Assembly (NCBI GenBank): GCA_018907035.1 | Contig: JACCIC010000039.1 | Coordinates: 1,927,501-1,991,500 of the forward strand | Source: Sycobia sp. Sy_11 | Taxonomy: Eukaryota > Arthropoda > Insecta > Hymenoptera > Epichrysomallidae | Length of the DNA stretch: 64,000 nt | Direction of reading: 5' to 3' | In this document: one piece after another, positions 1 through 13,281 of the stretch | Numbering within the stretch: the stretch's first letter is position 1 | Layout: each line of letters starts with the position of its first letter | The notes under the pieces: generated by a model | Databases searched by the model: none | The model's input: only the letters and a program-made list of their open reading frames with translations | Told to the model about the DNA's origin: nothing | Program-made: the position numbers and the translations under genes

Positions 1-3000
1 CTTTTTCCAATTCCATTTCGCGAGGCTCCGAGTACAATTCGTCCGAATGAACGATATAATTTTTGTGGGAATTTTGATACGTTGGATAGAGGCGAAATCG
101 GCGAAATGAAAAAAAAACTGATGATTGTAAAATAAAAAGGGTATTTTCCGGTGCTTCAGAGGGTCGCAGCTTTAACGAAACTTTCCAATGACATTCCAGC
201 GCCTACGCCGAACGGAGAATGTTCAAAGTTAACAATGTGATCGGTCCAAGATGGGAAATTTTTTCTTTTTTTTTTAATATATCATTGTTATTTTCTGAAA
301 AACAAAAACGAAGATTTATAAATTCAACGTCGATCTCGCAAACTCGCGAATATGCCGAATCAACTGAAATTTTCTAATAAAAAATATGGCGAATGGAAAT
401 ACTTAGGAGAACAAAAAAAACTTATAGATACACATATAAAGGTATTCCTCGATTTGCCGATGATAATTAAATTGTTGAACATTTAATAAACGATCTATTA
501 CGGTGACGTTTAATTGGCAACGAAATTATTATACTTAACGTTTACGAGAAGTAGATTCTCTTATTCATTTGCTATAATTCCATGGTTCAATTAGCAAAAT
601 TATATCGCATAAACTTGATTTGGCTCGATCGATAAGCAATGTAGTTGGACATCGATGCACGCGTACGTGTCCGCGAGACCGACGAGTCGGCCTAAAAAAA
701 AAAAAACGAAAAATTAACCAGGCAATTTACGAACGACCAAAGTACTCGCCGAGGACGCTCAGCGGCAAACGCAAAGTACGCGCGGAAAGTATTCCATCCT
801 TTCGAAATTAGCGCTTAGTAATCCTACAGCTGAGCAGCAAGACGGCTTATATCGTGACGCGTATCACTCCAAGACGGAATTATCGTCGAATTGCATCGCC
901 GGTCAAGCAGCCCCGCTAATATTTGACCAACCGCGATTTAACACTATACAACACATCGTATCGCCCGCTGAAAGCTTCGGAGTTTCCTCTTCTGTTTTTC
1001 CCCTATGTCACCGGTGGATGGGATTTCGCGAAGGACCGATATAGGTCCGTGTATGGACAGGAAAACGCAACGGACGAGACACATCGCGGAAAATCACTGG
1101 TATGATCAAAATGCAGCGGGACAAACGCCTATGGAGCGTGGCCGATTTGCATGTTGAGTACCGGCAAATTCATCCCTATCGATATAGATCTAAAAATATG
1201 CGTACCAAGTGCGAAATTATAACTAAGATTACCAAAGAGAAAAAAAACAGAATTGGTATTCTCTTGAATCGTGGAATAAATATATATATATATATACATA
1301 TACATATGAATGCAGGACAGCCATGGGCCAAGGGAGATTCAAGGCGATAAAAACGCCCCCGCCCCCTCTATCGAGCTCTGCATTATCTACATTACCCATT
1401 ATGCATTGTTCGCATGCATTTACCACGCACGTCAGGCATTCGTAGCGCGCTGCCCGGCGACGGCCGTTCAGCGGCGAACGTCCCGGGCGATTAACGCGTA
1501 TCGGGCGTCGCGCGACCGGGATGGCCCAGAGACGTCGTCGCGCGCGCGAGCGGCCGAGCCTTGAAAGGAGCAGGTTTTCAGCGCTCGATCGAATCGGGGC
1601 GGGGAGAGCAGAGATCGGGAAACGGCGCGAGCGTAGTTTTGTATCTTGAAATGCGCTTAAGGTCGCTGCCGCGACTCTGTGCGAATGTCCCACAAAGCAA
1701 GAGAGCAAAAACGAAACAAAAACAAAACAAAAAATTACGCCCTTTTGAGTGTAATATGAGACGCGATAAAGTTCTTGAAATTATAACGATGGCAATTGGC
1801 TTGAGAAAAAAAGAACAGAAAAAAAAATCAAATGATAAATCTGAATGTGTACTTTAATTTTATATTTTTTCGTAACGATGTATATTAAGATCTTTTTTGT
1901 TGTGCTCAAGTAATCCTTGACAAGAAAAAAACAGGCTCATGAAACTCGGTAAACTTGATGAACTTCAAATGTGATATCTTCTAAATTTTGAGAAATTTGC
2001 AAAAAATAATGAATCTGGCAAATCTGATCCGATGTCAGCTGAAGCATAGTTTTTAGCCAATTTAATGTGCATGTAGTTAAAAAAATTTTAAATACTTGGA
2101 GTAATTGTAAAAAATTGCATTAATTGAGGTCAAAATTATTCAAAATGAAAACAAAGCTCGAGTCCATTTAATTTAAACGCCTGCAATTTTCTAAGTATCA
2201 TTGAGTCACTTCATAGTTTTATATTTTACGCTTACAATTTCTTCACTCTCACGTTATCTATTTTGATATCGAAAACGAGTCCTGCGAAATTTTGAGCCAC
2301 AGCGTTGGCTCGTTACGATGATACGCAAGCTTTTTCTTTCTTACAATAGTTAGTTATCTCTTACTTAACGTTAGAAAATCAATAAACCAATATAATGTAT
2401 TGGCTCAAAAGGAATTTGTTTTTTGCTTAATCGAAAGAGGGTTATTTTAAGGTTTTTGGAATCGTTGATTACGAATCTGTAATTAGAATTTCTAAATTGA
2501 AGACTTGGTTCAAATGCAATACAGAGGCTTGACCAAATCCACAAAAGTCGCAATGATGTACAGATCTGCAACTATGAAAAGTTTTGGAGCACACCCGGCC
2601 GATAAAGCGAGAGCTAGGTGCGGCCAGGAATGTTTATGTGTGACAAAGCATAACTGAGTGACCTTTGTGTCTTTTTTAGTGGCTTAACCAATAATCAATT
2701 CTTTTCCAATGATCAAATTCTGATACGAGATCGCACGTTTATTCAATTTCTTAGAGGAATCAAAATTTAAATGTAACTCCAAAAGTAATTGAATATCCTG
2801 ACTTGCGTCAGTAGTTGTGAGCAAAGGATAGAATTACAAATAATACTGTTTGAATAAAACTACATCGACGAAGCTAAAGTTTGTAATTTATCGTCGATCG
2901 GATTTTTCAGGTATTGGCGCAGAATTGACTAATTATGCCCAATTGTGTAAATATAACAGAAATTGAATAGACGGTAACTAAAAATTTACACATATGTGGG

Positions 3001-4664
3001 CATGTATTTTCATTAGGACTTTTTATGGCACGTATTCGTTAGAAAAAAAAATCTCTGACTTCACCGCATAGGTAATTTCAATATAGAAGAGAATACTAAT
3101 TTGCAAGTGTGAAAGTTTTTTATCTTGAGAATGGTAAGATACGAGGCCATAAAACTTTGCAATGCTCATTTTGAAGGTATTCGAAGTAGCTCAATGTTGA
3201 TTTAATTAGTCAGCCAAATATCGTGGCATCTCCACGTTAGATAAATATATGATGGAGAACTCATGTTGTACAATAAAGAGAGGCACAAATCGAAAATAGC
3301 AGAAGTCATTTGAAGAACAAACACTCTTTTATATATAGGAAAAAATAAATGAATATTATTATAATAAATATAATGTAATAGGTATTTATTTAAAAAATTT
3401 TTAGAAACAATCTGAAATAATGCGACTTGATATAATGGAGATATGAATTGAGCTAATAATAATATGTAATTATTGAAACGAGATAAAGAGTTCATCAAAT
3501 TTGTGAAAAATGAAAAGATAATGAAAAATGTCAGTTGGTCTACCTGACGAATTATTAAAGAGATTTATTTTCGCCTTTTAGATATGCCAGCTACTATATT
3601 TAGTCGATTACATAAAATTTTCGAGATTATCAACAATAGGGTCCAGATTTCAATTCAGCGCATCAAGTTACGTACAAAACCACGTACCGAATCCAGGTCA
3701 GAAAAAAAATGGTCTCACGCCTATTAATTTTACAGTTTTTTTTTTGTCGCAATTTTCATTTAATCGAAATTCCTTAGGCGATCGAAATCAAAAGATTTTA
3801 TTTATATGGACTCAATTGATTAAAAAAAAAACGTGATTACCATAGAGGAAGAGTAAAAGTCGAAAAAAATTTTTACGCATATATATCTAATTTTTAAAAT
3901 TTTTTGATTGTTTGTTTTTATGTGTTTTTGTTCAATTACTCCAAATTCGTTTCAATTTTCAAGGTAAACAATTTCAACTTGAACTTACAAACATTGAAAA
4001 ATGTGTACCAAGGATATATTGTACCCAGGTCGAAAAACAATTTTTTATTTCAAACATTCCGACAAATTGTTATAATTTATTTGCGAATTACTAAAAATAT
4101 CCAGTTCTATTTGTCGTGGTGACGTACGAATTACTAATTAAGCTTTCCTCAAGTCCTACAATATACGATGCAAGATCATAATTAAAACAGAAAAAATTAC
4201 ATCTTCTTTTCCGCATCCATCCTATTGTATCACTGCTCGGCGGCACCACTTAGTATTCAATACTTACATAATATATATTATATACAACGTTTCTATATCC
4301 ACACCGGTATATTAATTGAAATGCACCTGAGTGAGCGGCGTTAAATTATATATATGGCGAAAATAAATCAATTTCCATACGTTTACCAAACAAAGATCTT
4401 CGGCCGGTCATTAGACGATCACGATCCCCGGCCTTATAACAAAGCCATAGTACGTCAGTAGGATAAACTCGCAAGCCTCTCGCTGTAACTCCTGTAAATT
4501 AAACAATTGCGTCAAATCTTTTCAAGTTTATTATGCCCAGAATAATTAAAAAAAAAAAAAGAAGAGAAAAGAAAAGAAGCAAGCAAAAAAAACAACGGAC
4601 GAGTAAAATAATACACCGTTAAAGCCGCGGAGCGCTTCATCGACGAGAGAGTCTCGTTTACTTC

Positions 4665-4667
<3 letters not shown>
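1..4667. other. Gene-free stretch, AT-rich with a GC-richer patch
   Basis: Positions about 600-1700 are GC-richer with CpG, the rest is AT-rich. Open frames here do not resemble any protein family I know. No repeats beyond short A and TA runs. Confidence 0.6.

Positions 4668-4725
<58 letters not shown>
4668..4725. repeat. (TA)n microsatellite
   Basis: Uninterrupted TA dinucleotides, about 29 units. Confidence 0.98.
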
Positions 4726-4729
<4 letters not shown>

Positions 4730-4936
4730 TTACGCATTCTTCCTCGGAAACCCGGGAGAAACTGGGTCGAGCGAGATAAAAACAAAAGTTACACCCTCGG
4801 AGCGGCAACCGCCTCGCCGTGTGCATTGGGTAGCTGCTCCTCTTCCATCACCAACGACTCGTTTCCTTATTTTCTATTATAAAAATTTTTACGATGCGCG
4901 CTCTCCCGACGAAACGTACACTTGATCCGCTCTTTT

Positions 4937-4987
<51 letters not shown>

Positions 4988-5034
4988 GTCTCGTCTCTCT
5001 CTCATCCTCTCTCTCTCTCCGATTCGTCTCTCTC

Positions 5035-5069
<35 letters not shown>

Positions 5070-5070
5070 C
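4937..5070. repeat. (CT)n microsatellite, interrupted
   Basis: CT runs broken by CC, CGT and CATC; it creates long artificial Ser/Leu or Arg/Glu frames. Confidence 0.97.
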
Positions 5071-5351
5071 GATGTATAGATAATAATATACAGATAAATA
5101 TACGGATATCAATGCATAGAATACACAGCCACGCGCATTTTTTTTTGGTACCGATCAAGTAAAAAACGCCAATCCTACTATATAACCTTTTCGGACGTTT
5201 ATATATACTTCCAAGGTGTAAAATATAATTGCCCATACATGCGTTGCGCCTGCGCACCTTATGTACCATTTCCCGAGCCTAACTAAACATAATAAAGATA
5301 TACATTATACCTATAAAACACGCTTCGTATCAATTCGAATAGACACCGATG

Positions 5352-5354
<3 letters not shown>

Positions 5355-5412
<58 letters not shown>

Positions 5413-5600
5413 CAAAGCTGAAATTTCGATGCATTGCGTAAAACATAACGGCCAGATCGACATGTGTGAAAGCGTGTGTGTGCGTGTGCGGGTGTGCGTG
5501 CATATTATATCATTGCGTAAAACTGACTTTTTATCGCCTCCCCTCTCCCCTACACCGAACCGACCGCTCAAAAGTTTCACACTCGCGTCGTGAAATTCCC

Positions 5601-5658
<58 letters not shown>

Positions 5659-5746
5659 AGTGCAAAAAATGTGTAACCGACCACACACGCCACATATATA
5701 TATGTTTATATGTGCGCTTTTAATACGTGAGAGTGTATTTATATAA

Positions 5747-5797
<51 letters not shown>
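5355..5797. repeat. Cluster of (TA)n and (GT)n microsatellites
   Basis: (TA)n at 5355-5411, 5604-5655 and 5751-5797, with an imperfect (GT)n at 5461-5501. Confidence 0.95.
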
Positions 5798-5800
<3 letters not shown>

Positions 5801-5954
5801 CAGAAAGGACAAATGTCTCCAAAGGGGAGAGAGGTAGGGGGAAGACCGGGAAATACCGCGTGCGTAGGAGACACGACAGCCGCTGTTTGAGAACGGCGTA
5901 ATTCCGCCTTCCTTTCCCGTCCGTTCGCGGACGCGCGCGCGCGTTCGTGGTGGA

Positions 5955-6006
5955 GGCGAGGAGGGGAGGAGGAGGAGGAGGAGGAGGAGGAGGAGGACGA
6001 CGACGA
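5955..6006. repeat. (GGA)n then (CGA)n trinucleotide repeat
   Basis: GGA repeats followed by GACGACGAC in a GC-rich patch (5870-6060). The minus-strand poly-Ser frame is an artefact of it. Confidence 0.93.
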
Positions 6007-6120
6007 GGCGCGCGCGAAAACTTTCTGCGACCGAGCCGCGGTCGGTGCAGTTACATTAAAGACTCGGAAGAGCATATCAGATAAGAATAACAGCGCCGGG
6101 CTCCTGTACGCGGAAATCAA

Positions 6121-7551
6121 ATTTCGTGAAATAAAAAAAGAAAAAAAAAAGGAAAAAAATTTTTTATCGTTGCAGCCTACGTTTTACAAAAATTGCCTTA
6201 CATATGTACGCATATATAATATTTAAGCCTTTTTATTGGCATCTGGAAATAAAATAATGTGCCCATATAAATTTATGAAATCATTTTTTTCCTTATCATG
6301 TTTAGGACTTACGTTTTTTGTCTTTCTTTTGAGTCTCTTTCGAGCAACTTTCGTATTTCCGTAAAAACGAATCGCGTTAAAACGGATATAGAAAATAATA
6401 TCGGATAGGAGTTGCGAATACATGTTTCACTGATCAGTTTAGGATTGAGACGTATTTATGAAATGGAGTATTTCCTATTCATGGATCGTTCGAAAATGAG
6501 CAAAGATCTGCGCTGCCACCAATGGGTCTCGAAGATAATCTGTAAAAACTAGGAATTAGAACGTTTTAGGAAGCGAAGTTTAAGCCTTATTATAACAATG
6601 AAAACTACGCACGAAACGTGTATGAAAACACGAAATTAAATTATTGCTCCGACGTAAACATTTTATTTCAACGAATTCCACGCGTAATGAATCCTTTTCC
6701 TGCTTCTTACTAGATCCTTGCTAGATGGGCATATAAACCTAGAAATTTGGCACGGCATCTACAAAAAATTATCGACGGTCTGTCTTCTCATACATGTTCA
6801 CGACCTCTTCTGATCGTTGATTAAGACGGGCGAAGCAGACACTAGGTTAATAATTTCCATGAGCCCCTGCGGATTTCTAGGCTCGTAGAGATCTAGCATT
6901 GTACGCGACGTGGACTGATTGATAAATTTACGAAAGTACATTTTGCTGGGATGTCGTTCGGTAGCCGGAAGCTATTGCATCCGGCCGACAAGATACCCAA
7001 TTTGGCCACGGGAGGCAGAGCAAAACTAGCAGCGTCGCAATGAAGACTGCTGGGTTGAAAGTGATTGTACCTGAAACCTTTGAAACATGCACTTATTACG
7101 TATAGCACAACAAGACGTTCGATGCCATTTAATTGTGTTATTGTATCACGATGGTCGATAGCAATCGTCGGGCAGCAGCAAAACAACAGAACGACATCGT
7201 TCTTGGAAATAGCTCGTTTAAAACCGCCGCATTATGTTGCGCTCGTAAAATGCCTGCCAATCCACGCCTCGTGGATCGAAAATTTTGGCGCAAAAAATCC
7301 TGCCCAAGGTCTGCACTCTATATAGGCTTTCGTCTACGGAGAAATGTTCCTAAAACGCTCGCCTTAGCCAAAAAAAAAAAAAAAAAAACAGCAAAGAAAC
7401 CAACCAACTCTCCCCATTCGGAAACAACTAGTAATACGGACGAGAAGGGCGAAGAAAGCATTCCAGTGTCGAAGACAACTGATATACGACGATCGGGCGT
7501 ATTATGCGCTGAGAAACGCGCCTGGAATGCACTCGAGCTACGAGAGCGATT

Positions 7552-7555
<4 letters not shown>
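6121..7555. other. Gene-free stretch
   Basis: Moderately AT-rich unique sequence with a poly-A run near 7371-7388. No recognisable gene or element. Confidence 0.55.

Positions 7556-7598
<43 letters not shown>
7556..7598. repeat. (GA)n microsatellite
   Basis: About 20 GA units inside a CpG-rich patch (7440-8050); a short (CG)n run is at about 7788-7802. Confidence 0.97.
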
Positions 7599-7599
<1 letters not shown>

Positions 7600-10517
7600 A
7601 CTCGATACATGCTCTATAAAATCGTTCGGCGCAGCGACGTCGTGATTACCAAAGAATATAATAATGTACGTGTAAAATACACAATGGATTGCTCTACCGT
7701 GGAATGCCGTGGGAGGGGCGAGGGGGTGTCTTTTTTTTTTCGACCCCGCATTAAAGTGTTCGCCACTTCTTGTCGCCGCACGCTGGCGCGCGCGCGCGCG
7801 CGCTCACGTAAATTGCAATGTCACTTGCGCTCGGCGTTTCGTTCGTATTTTCATAATGGATTGGCTCTCATGAACGAAAAGGCGGCTGCGGGACGGCGGC
7901 GGCGGCGGCGATCGTGGCGTTATCGAGGATGGAAATTTCGTCGAGATCGATTACACAGGCCCGCGGCAGGGACGAGAAAGCGTCGTCCGTGTCGCAGTTT
8001 TTGCGCGACTAGCGCGTGCGTTCTCCTGCACGAATTTTTCATCGGTGAATCCGGCGACTTGACCGGTTCTTCGTTTTTTTATATCTTTTTTGTAATGAAC
8101 GAAGAAAGAAGAAAGGAAAAAATTACGTACAAAAAATGTCGCAATTTCGAACCGCGTAAGAAGATAGACCAAAAACTATTATAGTCGAATTATTCGAAAT
8201 ATATTTGTTATGGTGTAAAAAAATATAATAAAACTATAATTATTGAAGTGTAAAATTTGCTTAAATCAATAGACTTGAATGAAAATTTCCTGAGAACTTA
8301 AATCATGAGAACAGACATTGAGGGCATTCTCTGAATATATTTCTGAACTATACTTGTTATTTCCGAAATTCGTATTTAACACTTATCGTTCCGTAAAAAA
8401 ATTAATATATATATATACATAATCTCATATATTTAATCTATCTAATGTAATATATCTCATGTTTCGTTTCTAAGAATTTTGCATCACTGAACTAATTGTT
8501 AGTTTTGACTCAAACTTATTTACATTACATCACCGTTCTTTTTTTTTTTTTAAAAGAATTACAAAACGTACCATTATGCAAAAACACGAGAATAATGTTG
8601 TTTTTTTTCTGGTATCGTTCTTCATAAATCACTGAATTACACTGTAATAATGTAATGCGAACGTAGCTTTTTTGCGGGTCTGTTTTATTGCGCCGTAATA
8701 GATTTTCTTTACACAGCTGCTGCGGAGGATCCAGTCTTCCAAGTCGGTACATTCATTAATTCAGCGTACACGTTTTGGCCGAATCGATCAATTTGACTTC
8801 GTTTAATAAATCCCAAGCAATACAATCCAGTTGATTCATATCAGATTTGATATCCTGTAAAGTTCTTATTATGAGCTATTGCGAATTATTTTTATTATTT
8901 AAACATTTTTACGCATCCTCGTAGTAATAGGTTAAACTATATTTGTGTTGTCGGCAATTACAAGTGAATTTACAGATGCTCCTTGATTGTCAGTAATGAA
9001 AATAAAAATTTTTTACTTTAAATTTCTATAAATTAATATAAATTTACTTTTTAAATACAGATGATATTTATAATACAGCACGTGACTGTACGATACTTAC
9101 CGCTGAAATGAAAAGAGCCGTGTAAAATGCGATTTTCAAGATAGACATATAAACTACGTAAGCAATGAAAGAAAAGTCAGAGAGACAGAGAATATATTTA
9201 CCTTTTTCATAAATAAAACAGCCGTTAAGTGTTACCCTTGAAAATATCAGTTTTCAACGTACCGGAATTTCGCTCAAAATGACGCGTACTAATCAGAAAC
9301 AGATCTAAATTGGCTCAAGTTCGATTAATTGGCGCGCATTGGTGTTTTTTTTTTCTCTCTCCTCGTTCGCTCGCGTTAGGCGCGATCGCAATCGGCGCCA
9401 ATGCGAATTTCGCCGAGAACGTTCACGTTGGAAAACAGTCCGCGGAAACGCGACATTGCGCGAATTTTCAGATTAATCTTGGAGCTTCGGACGTTCTCGT
9501 AACGATTGCTCGGCTTATTGTTTCTGCCCTTGGGGTGTACGATTCCCGAGCGGTGTGCTAAAAATCGACGTTCGGCCAATAGCTGCGAATGAAAACGAGC
9601 CTGTTTTAATATAGATATTTCATAATTCGTTGCTCGCGAGATATGAGAATGCATCGTTCTAAAAAAATTTTCGTTAAAATATCTTCTGATTAATTATTAA
9701 ATTACGCAACTTTTCGTGTATTGACTTATTGAATACCGCTAAATGCCCAACAAAAAAAAACTACCATAAAACGTCGTAATGCCTTTTGTATTTAATTTTA
9801 AAGAAGCAGCATTTCCTTTGTTTATACTATTGAAATTTAAATAATATCTGTGATAGATTAGGCTAAAATTACAAGTTTTTTTTCTTTTCCATTTCTCGAA
9901 AGAATCGCGTAGAAGTTTAGACAAAGTTTAGAAAATTTACATTTTTTTTTTAATTTTAGTCCTTACCTTGATCAGAAGAGCGATGATAATAATCGTCTAT
10001 ACATTCGAACAACAGTTTAATTATCATGATAATAATTTTAAATATATATAATGAAAACAACAAAATTTATGGAGCCACGGCAATTTATTATATATAATTA
10101 TCAAAGCAAATACGACCTTCAGAGTTTATAATATGTAAAGTCGCGCGCTATCTTAATACACGATACATTCGGACGGATACAGATTTTGATTCGCAAAATG
10201 TATACGCAGGAGTATCGACGGTCGTTTACGCCTGGCGACTGCAACCCAATGTATTCGAGCGTATGGCGCACAGTATAGAGTGCTTCAACAATATCGATCG
10301 GAGAATTCTTTTTCTCTGCAAACTTAAGCGCTATATTTGGATAGAATGGTTAAAGGAGATGGCGAAGGAGAGGACTGAAAAAAAAAACAATCGATATTCC
10401 ATAAGCTCGTCAAGGAGTTTCGTTTTTATCATACAAAATTTTTTTTGCGCATTATGTATCTTATATACACCATACTTATACAACATTGTTTCTTTTCCAA
10501 AGATTTAAGTTTTTCGC
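7600..10517. other. Gene-free stretch
   Basis: GC-richer to about 8050 with a GCG-rich stretch near 7893-7910, then AT-rich, with another GC-richer patch at 9340-9560. Nothing identifiable. Confidence 0.55.
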
Positions 10518-10562
<45 letters not shown>

Positions 10563-10573
10563 CTAATTTACAC

Positions 10574-10654
<81 letters not shown>

Positions 10655-10792
10655 AAACAATAATGATACTGATAATAATAATAATAATGAAATTGTTGTA
10701 ATAATTCCGGCGAATGTAGTAAGAGTGCGGGCTGCGCTCCTCTTTCTGTCAAAATTCTACGGTAGCTGTTCCTCGAGCGCGTGCGTGCACGT

Positions 10793-10840
<48 letters not shown>
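10518..10840. repeat. (TA)n, (AAT)n, (TA)n microsatellite cluster
   Basis: (TA)n at 10520-10562, (AAT)n at 10573-10651 with a second short run near 10674, and (TA)n at 10795-10840. Confidence 0.97.
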
Positions 10841-10842
<2 letters not shown>

Positions 10843-12391
10843 TGTAATCATGCGAGCTTGCAAACCTGCCGGTTCTTACGGCGCGCTTCGCTCGAATTTG
10901 CAAGCGCAGCAAGCAGCAGCTGTATAGAAACATCGGTTACGAAGTATTATTGGACCTCACGAAGAACTTCTAAATAATGTGTATATATATATATATATAA
11001 AAGTGTGTGGCACATTTTTGATTATCCGTTGAATAATAATTATAATGATGCACGCGGCCGTTTCCTAGTAGATTTTTTTATACTTCGTATACATAAGCGG
11101 TTTAGGCAATCAATTCCGCTTGCTCGATACGCGTACAGATGGAGAATGACGCGCGCTCTCTCCTCGCTTCTAAGTTACGATTGCATTGGTGGTGGAGGAG
11201 CGCTCGTTCCGCGCTCGTGTACAAATTATACATGAGATTTTTCGTCGAAGCGTTTACGACTGTGTACAATGAAAGAGATGCGCTCTTCCGATCATTGATC
11301 GACCATAATTGAAGGCTGGAAAAAAAAAGAAGACAAATTGTCATTTTGACGCAAAGTGCCGATTGAGTTTTCAGATTGATTTATTATGTCGATTATCAGC
11401 ACGAACCGGGCAAATAATTTCCCGAAGATCGCCGAGGCACCGAAACGAAAATCTGATTTATCAGATTGTTGCGCGCGACTGTCGGAAATTGGAATGTTTC
11501 AAAATGCCATATTTCAATGGAAAAAGAAGATATTTAAATAAGCTCCACGACAATTGAATGACGAGAATTTACAATTATTAGTACATTTTTATTTCTTTTT
11601 TAAATTACTTACAATATTACAGAATAATCGATTTAGCTCAAAAACCTTATTCCTTGACTTTTAAGCCACGAGATATTTGATAAAATCTCTCTGGTCACTA
11701 TGCGCGCTTTATTTGTTACTTCAATATGAATATTTTACAAATTTAAGGGGCTGTCGAAGCGTAATTGTTACCGATCGAGCAAAAGGTACTCTCTAAAGAA
11801 CATTTGGAAAGTTTCTCATTGCGTTAATAATAATCTAATGAGCCTTCAATTCATCCTAAATACTAACCTAAATATAGTTACACTTAAAAATCATTCCATA
11901 CTTCTTATATATATATATGTATATTGTGCATATGCATATGTAACTATTATATTATATATACTGCAGTTTCATTCTTAAAATTTTTCAACGAGCGTCGCAT
12001 CGTTTTTGTCTATTACTACTTGGATTGGATTATTTGGACGCGTAAGCGAAATATTGCGTTCACCCTTTATAATTGACTAATGATATATTTCAGCGGCTAT
12101 TTCGGATTTTTAAAGTGATTTTACTGCCTAGTCGCGTATATTTTTCATGCCTTGTTAAATAGACTTTTCAGTCATCCGTAGGCGAGCGACGAGCACCGTA
12201 AGCCATGACGTATACTATTTTATTCAAACTACAATTCGCGAAATATTCGAAATGCCCTCGTTTCTACAATACCCTTCGACAGAACGATTGTGAACTTTGA
12301 GCATAATGATAAGAAAAAATTAAAGTTTTAATTTTAATTCTAATTAAATTCGACTTTGACGTTAAATCTCTGTCAGTGCAGTGTTATTAAC
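10841..12391. other. Gene-free stretch downstream of the yellow-family gene
   Basis: Mixed composition. It may contain the 3' end of the yellow-family transcript, but no clear polyadenylation site was pinned down. Confidence 0.5.
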
Positions 12392-12397
12392 TATATA

Positions 12398-12448
<51 letters not shown>
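12392..12448. repeat. (TA)n microsatellite
   Basis: TA dinucleotides, about 180 bp past the yellow-family stop codon. Confidence 0.97.
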
Positions 12449-12451
<3 letters not shown>

Positions 12452-12560
12452 GTATCCATGTTTGATACGAAAAGTAACTAAAGCGTGGCTTTTTAAGACA
12501 TAATTTAAAAAAAAAAATTAAAAAGAAAACTAATTAATTAATTAGGGAGCGGGCGGAAAC

Positions 12561-12611
12561 TCACACACACGCAGACACGCAGGCGCGCGCGCTCGCACGC
12601 ACGCGCACACG
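12561..12611. repeat. Alternating purine-pyrimidine block in the 3' UTR of the yellow-family gene
   Basis: CA/CG-rich alternation (CACACACACGCAGACACGCA and GCGCGCGCGC) over about 50 bp, starting about 20 bp past the stop codon. Such tracts can adopt Z-DNA. Confidence 0.75.
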
Positions 12612-12628
12612 GGGATATGTAACCGCCT

Positions 12629-12875
12629 TTAATAGCGGGTCCTATTGTAATACATCGAGTGGGCGGGCACGCCGAGGCGCCTCAGCAGGTAGGGCGTGTG
12701 CGGCGCGTCCTCCGGCCGGATCCTCATCACCCGGATATTGGTGTCGCGGGTGTCCAATTGATTCGTGTAGAACTTCTGGAACCTCGAGGTCAGTACCCAC
12801 ACGTTGCCGTTGTCCCGCTCGGCCCATCTGACCTCGGCCGCGAACTGGATCTGCTCGGGGCTGTACGCCAGGATC
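12629..12875 (-). CDS. Yellow-family gene, last coding exon and stop
   Basis: Completes the split arginine and encodes ILAYSPEQIQFAAEVRWAER, NGNVWVLTSRFQKFYTNQLD, TNIRVMRI and a tail ending YNRTRY and TAA (12631-12629). The VWVLTSR strand and (V/I)N(F/I)R motif near the C-terminus are family features. The acceptor is AATTGCGCAG with no clear pyrimidine tract. The 3' UTR starts with an alternating purine-pyrimidine block (see 12561-12611). Confidence 0.92.
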
Positions 12876-12969
12876 CTGCGCAATTTCGAACGTCGCGTCG
12901 TAATCGTATTATTGCGTTGTATACGTCATTGTGTAAATAAATATACATGTGTGCAAATAAATATACATC

Positions 12970-13020
<51 letters not shown>

Positions 13021-13226
13021 CATACCTATGATGAATTAATCAATGGACAATGCCTCAATTAACCTTCGTTGTTGGATTTTCCTTATATCTATTACACGCG
13101 TTTCGTGTATGTGCGACTAACGCGCGCTTAAATAAGCAGTTCATTTATAATCGTTCGAGTTGGTATGAAAAAAAAACTTATACCTTTCACTGTATATATT
13201 GTTCTACAAGTGATCGTTATCATCGG

Positions 13227-13281
<55 letters not shown>

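Noticed and set aside
197..212. GACATTCCAGCGCCTA shared with about 50364-50379
   Set aside because: A 16-nt match is expected about once by chance in a window of this size; flanking similarity is weak.
4512..6120. Long frames rich in Ile-Tyr, Ser-Leu, Arg-Glu or Ser
   Set aside because: They are translations of TA, CT, GA and GGA repeats, open in several frames and on both strands.
12659..12940. 93-residue plus-strand frame
   Set aside because: Antisense shadow of the last yellow-family exon.
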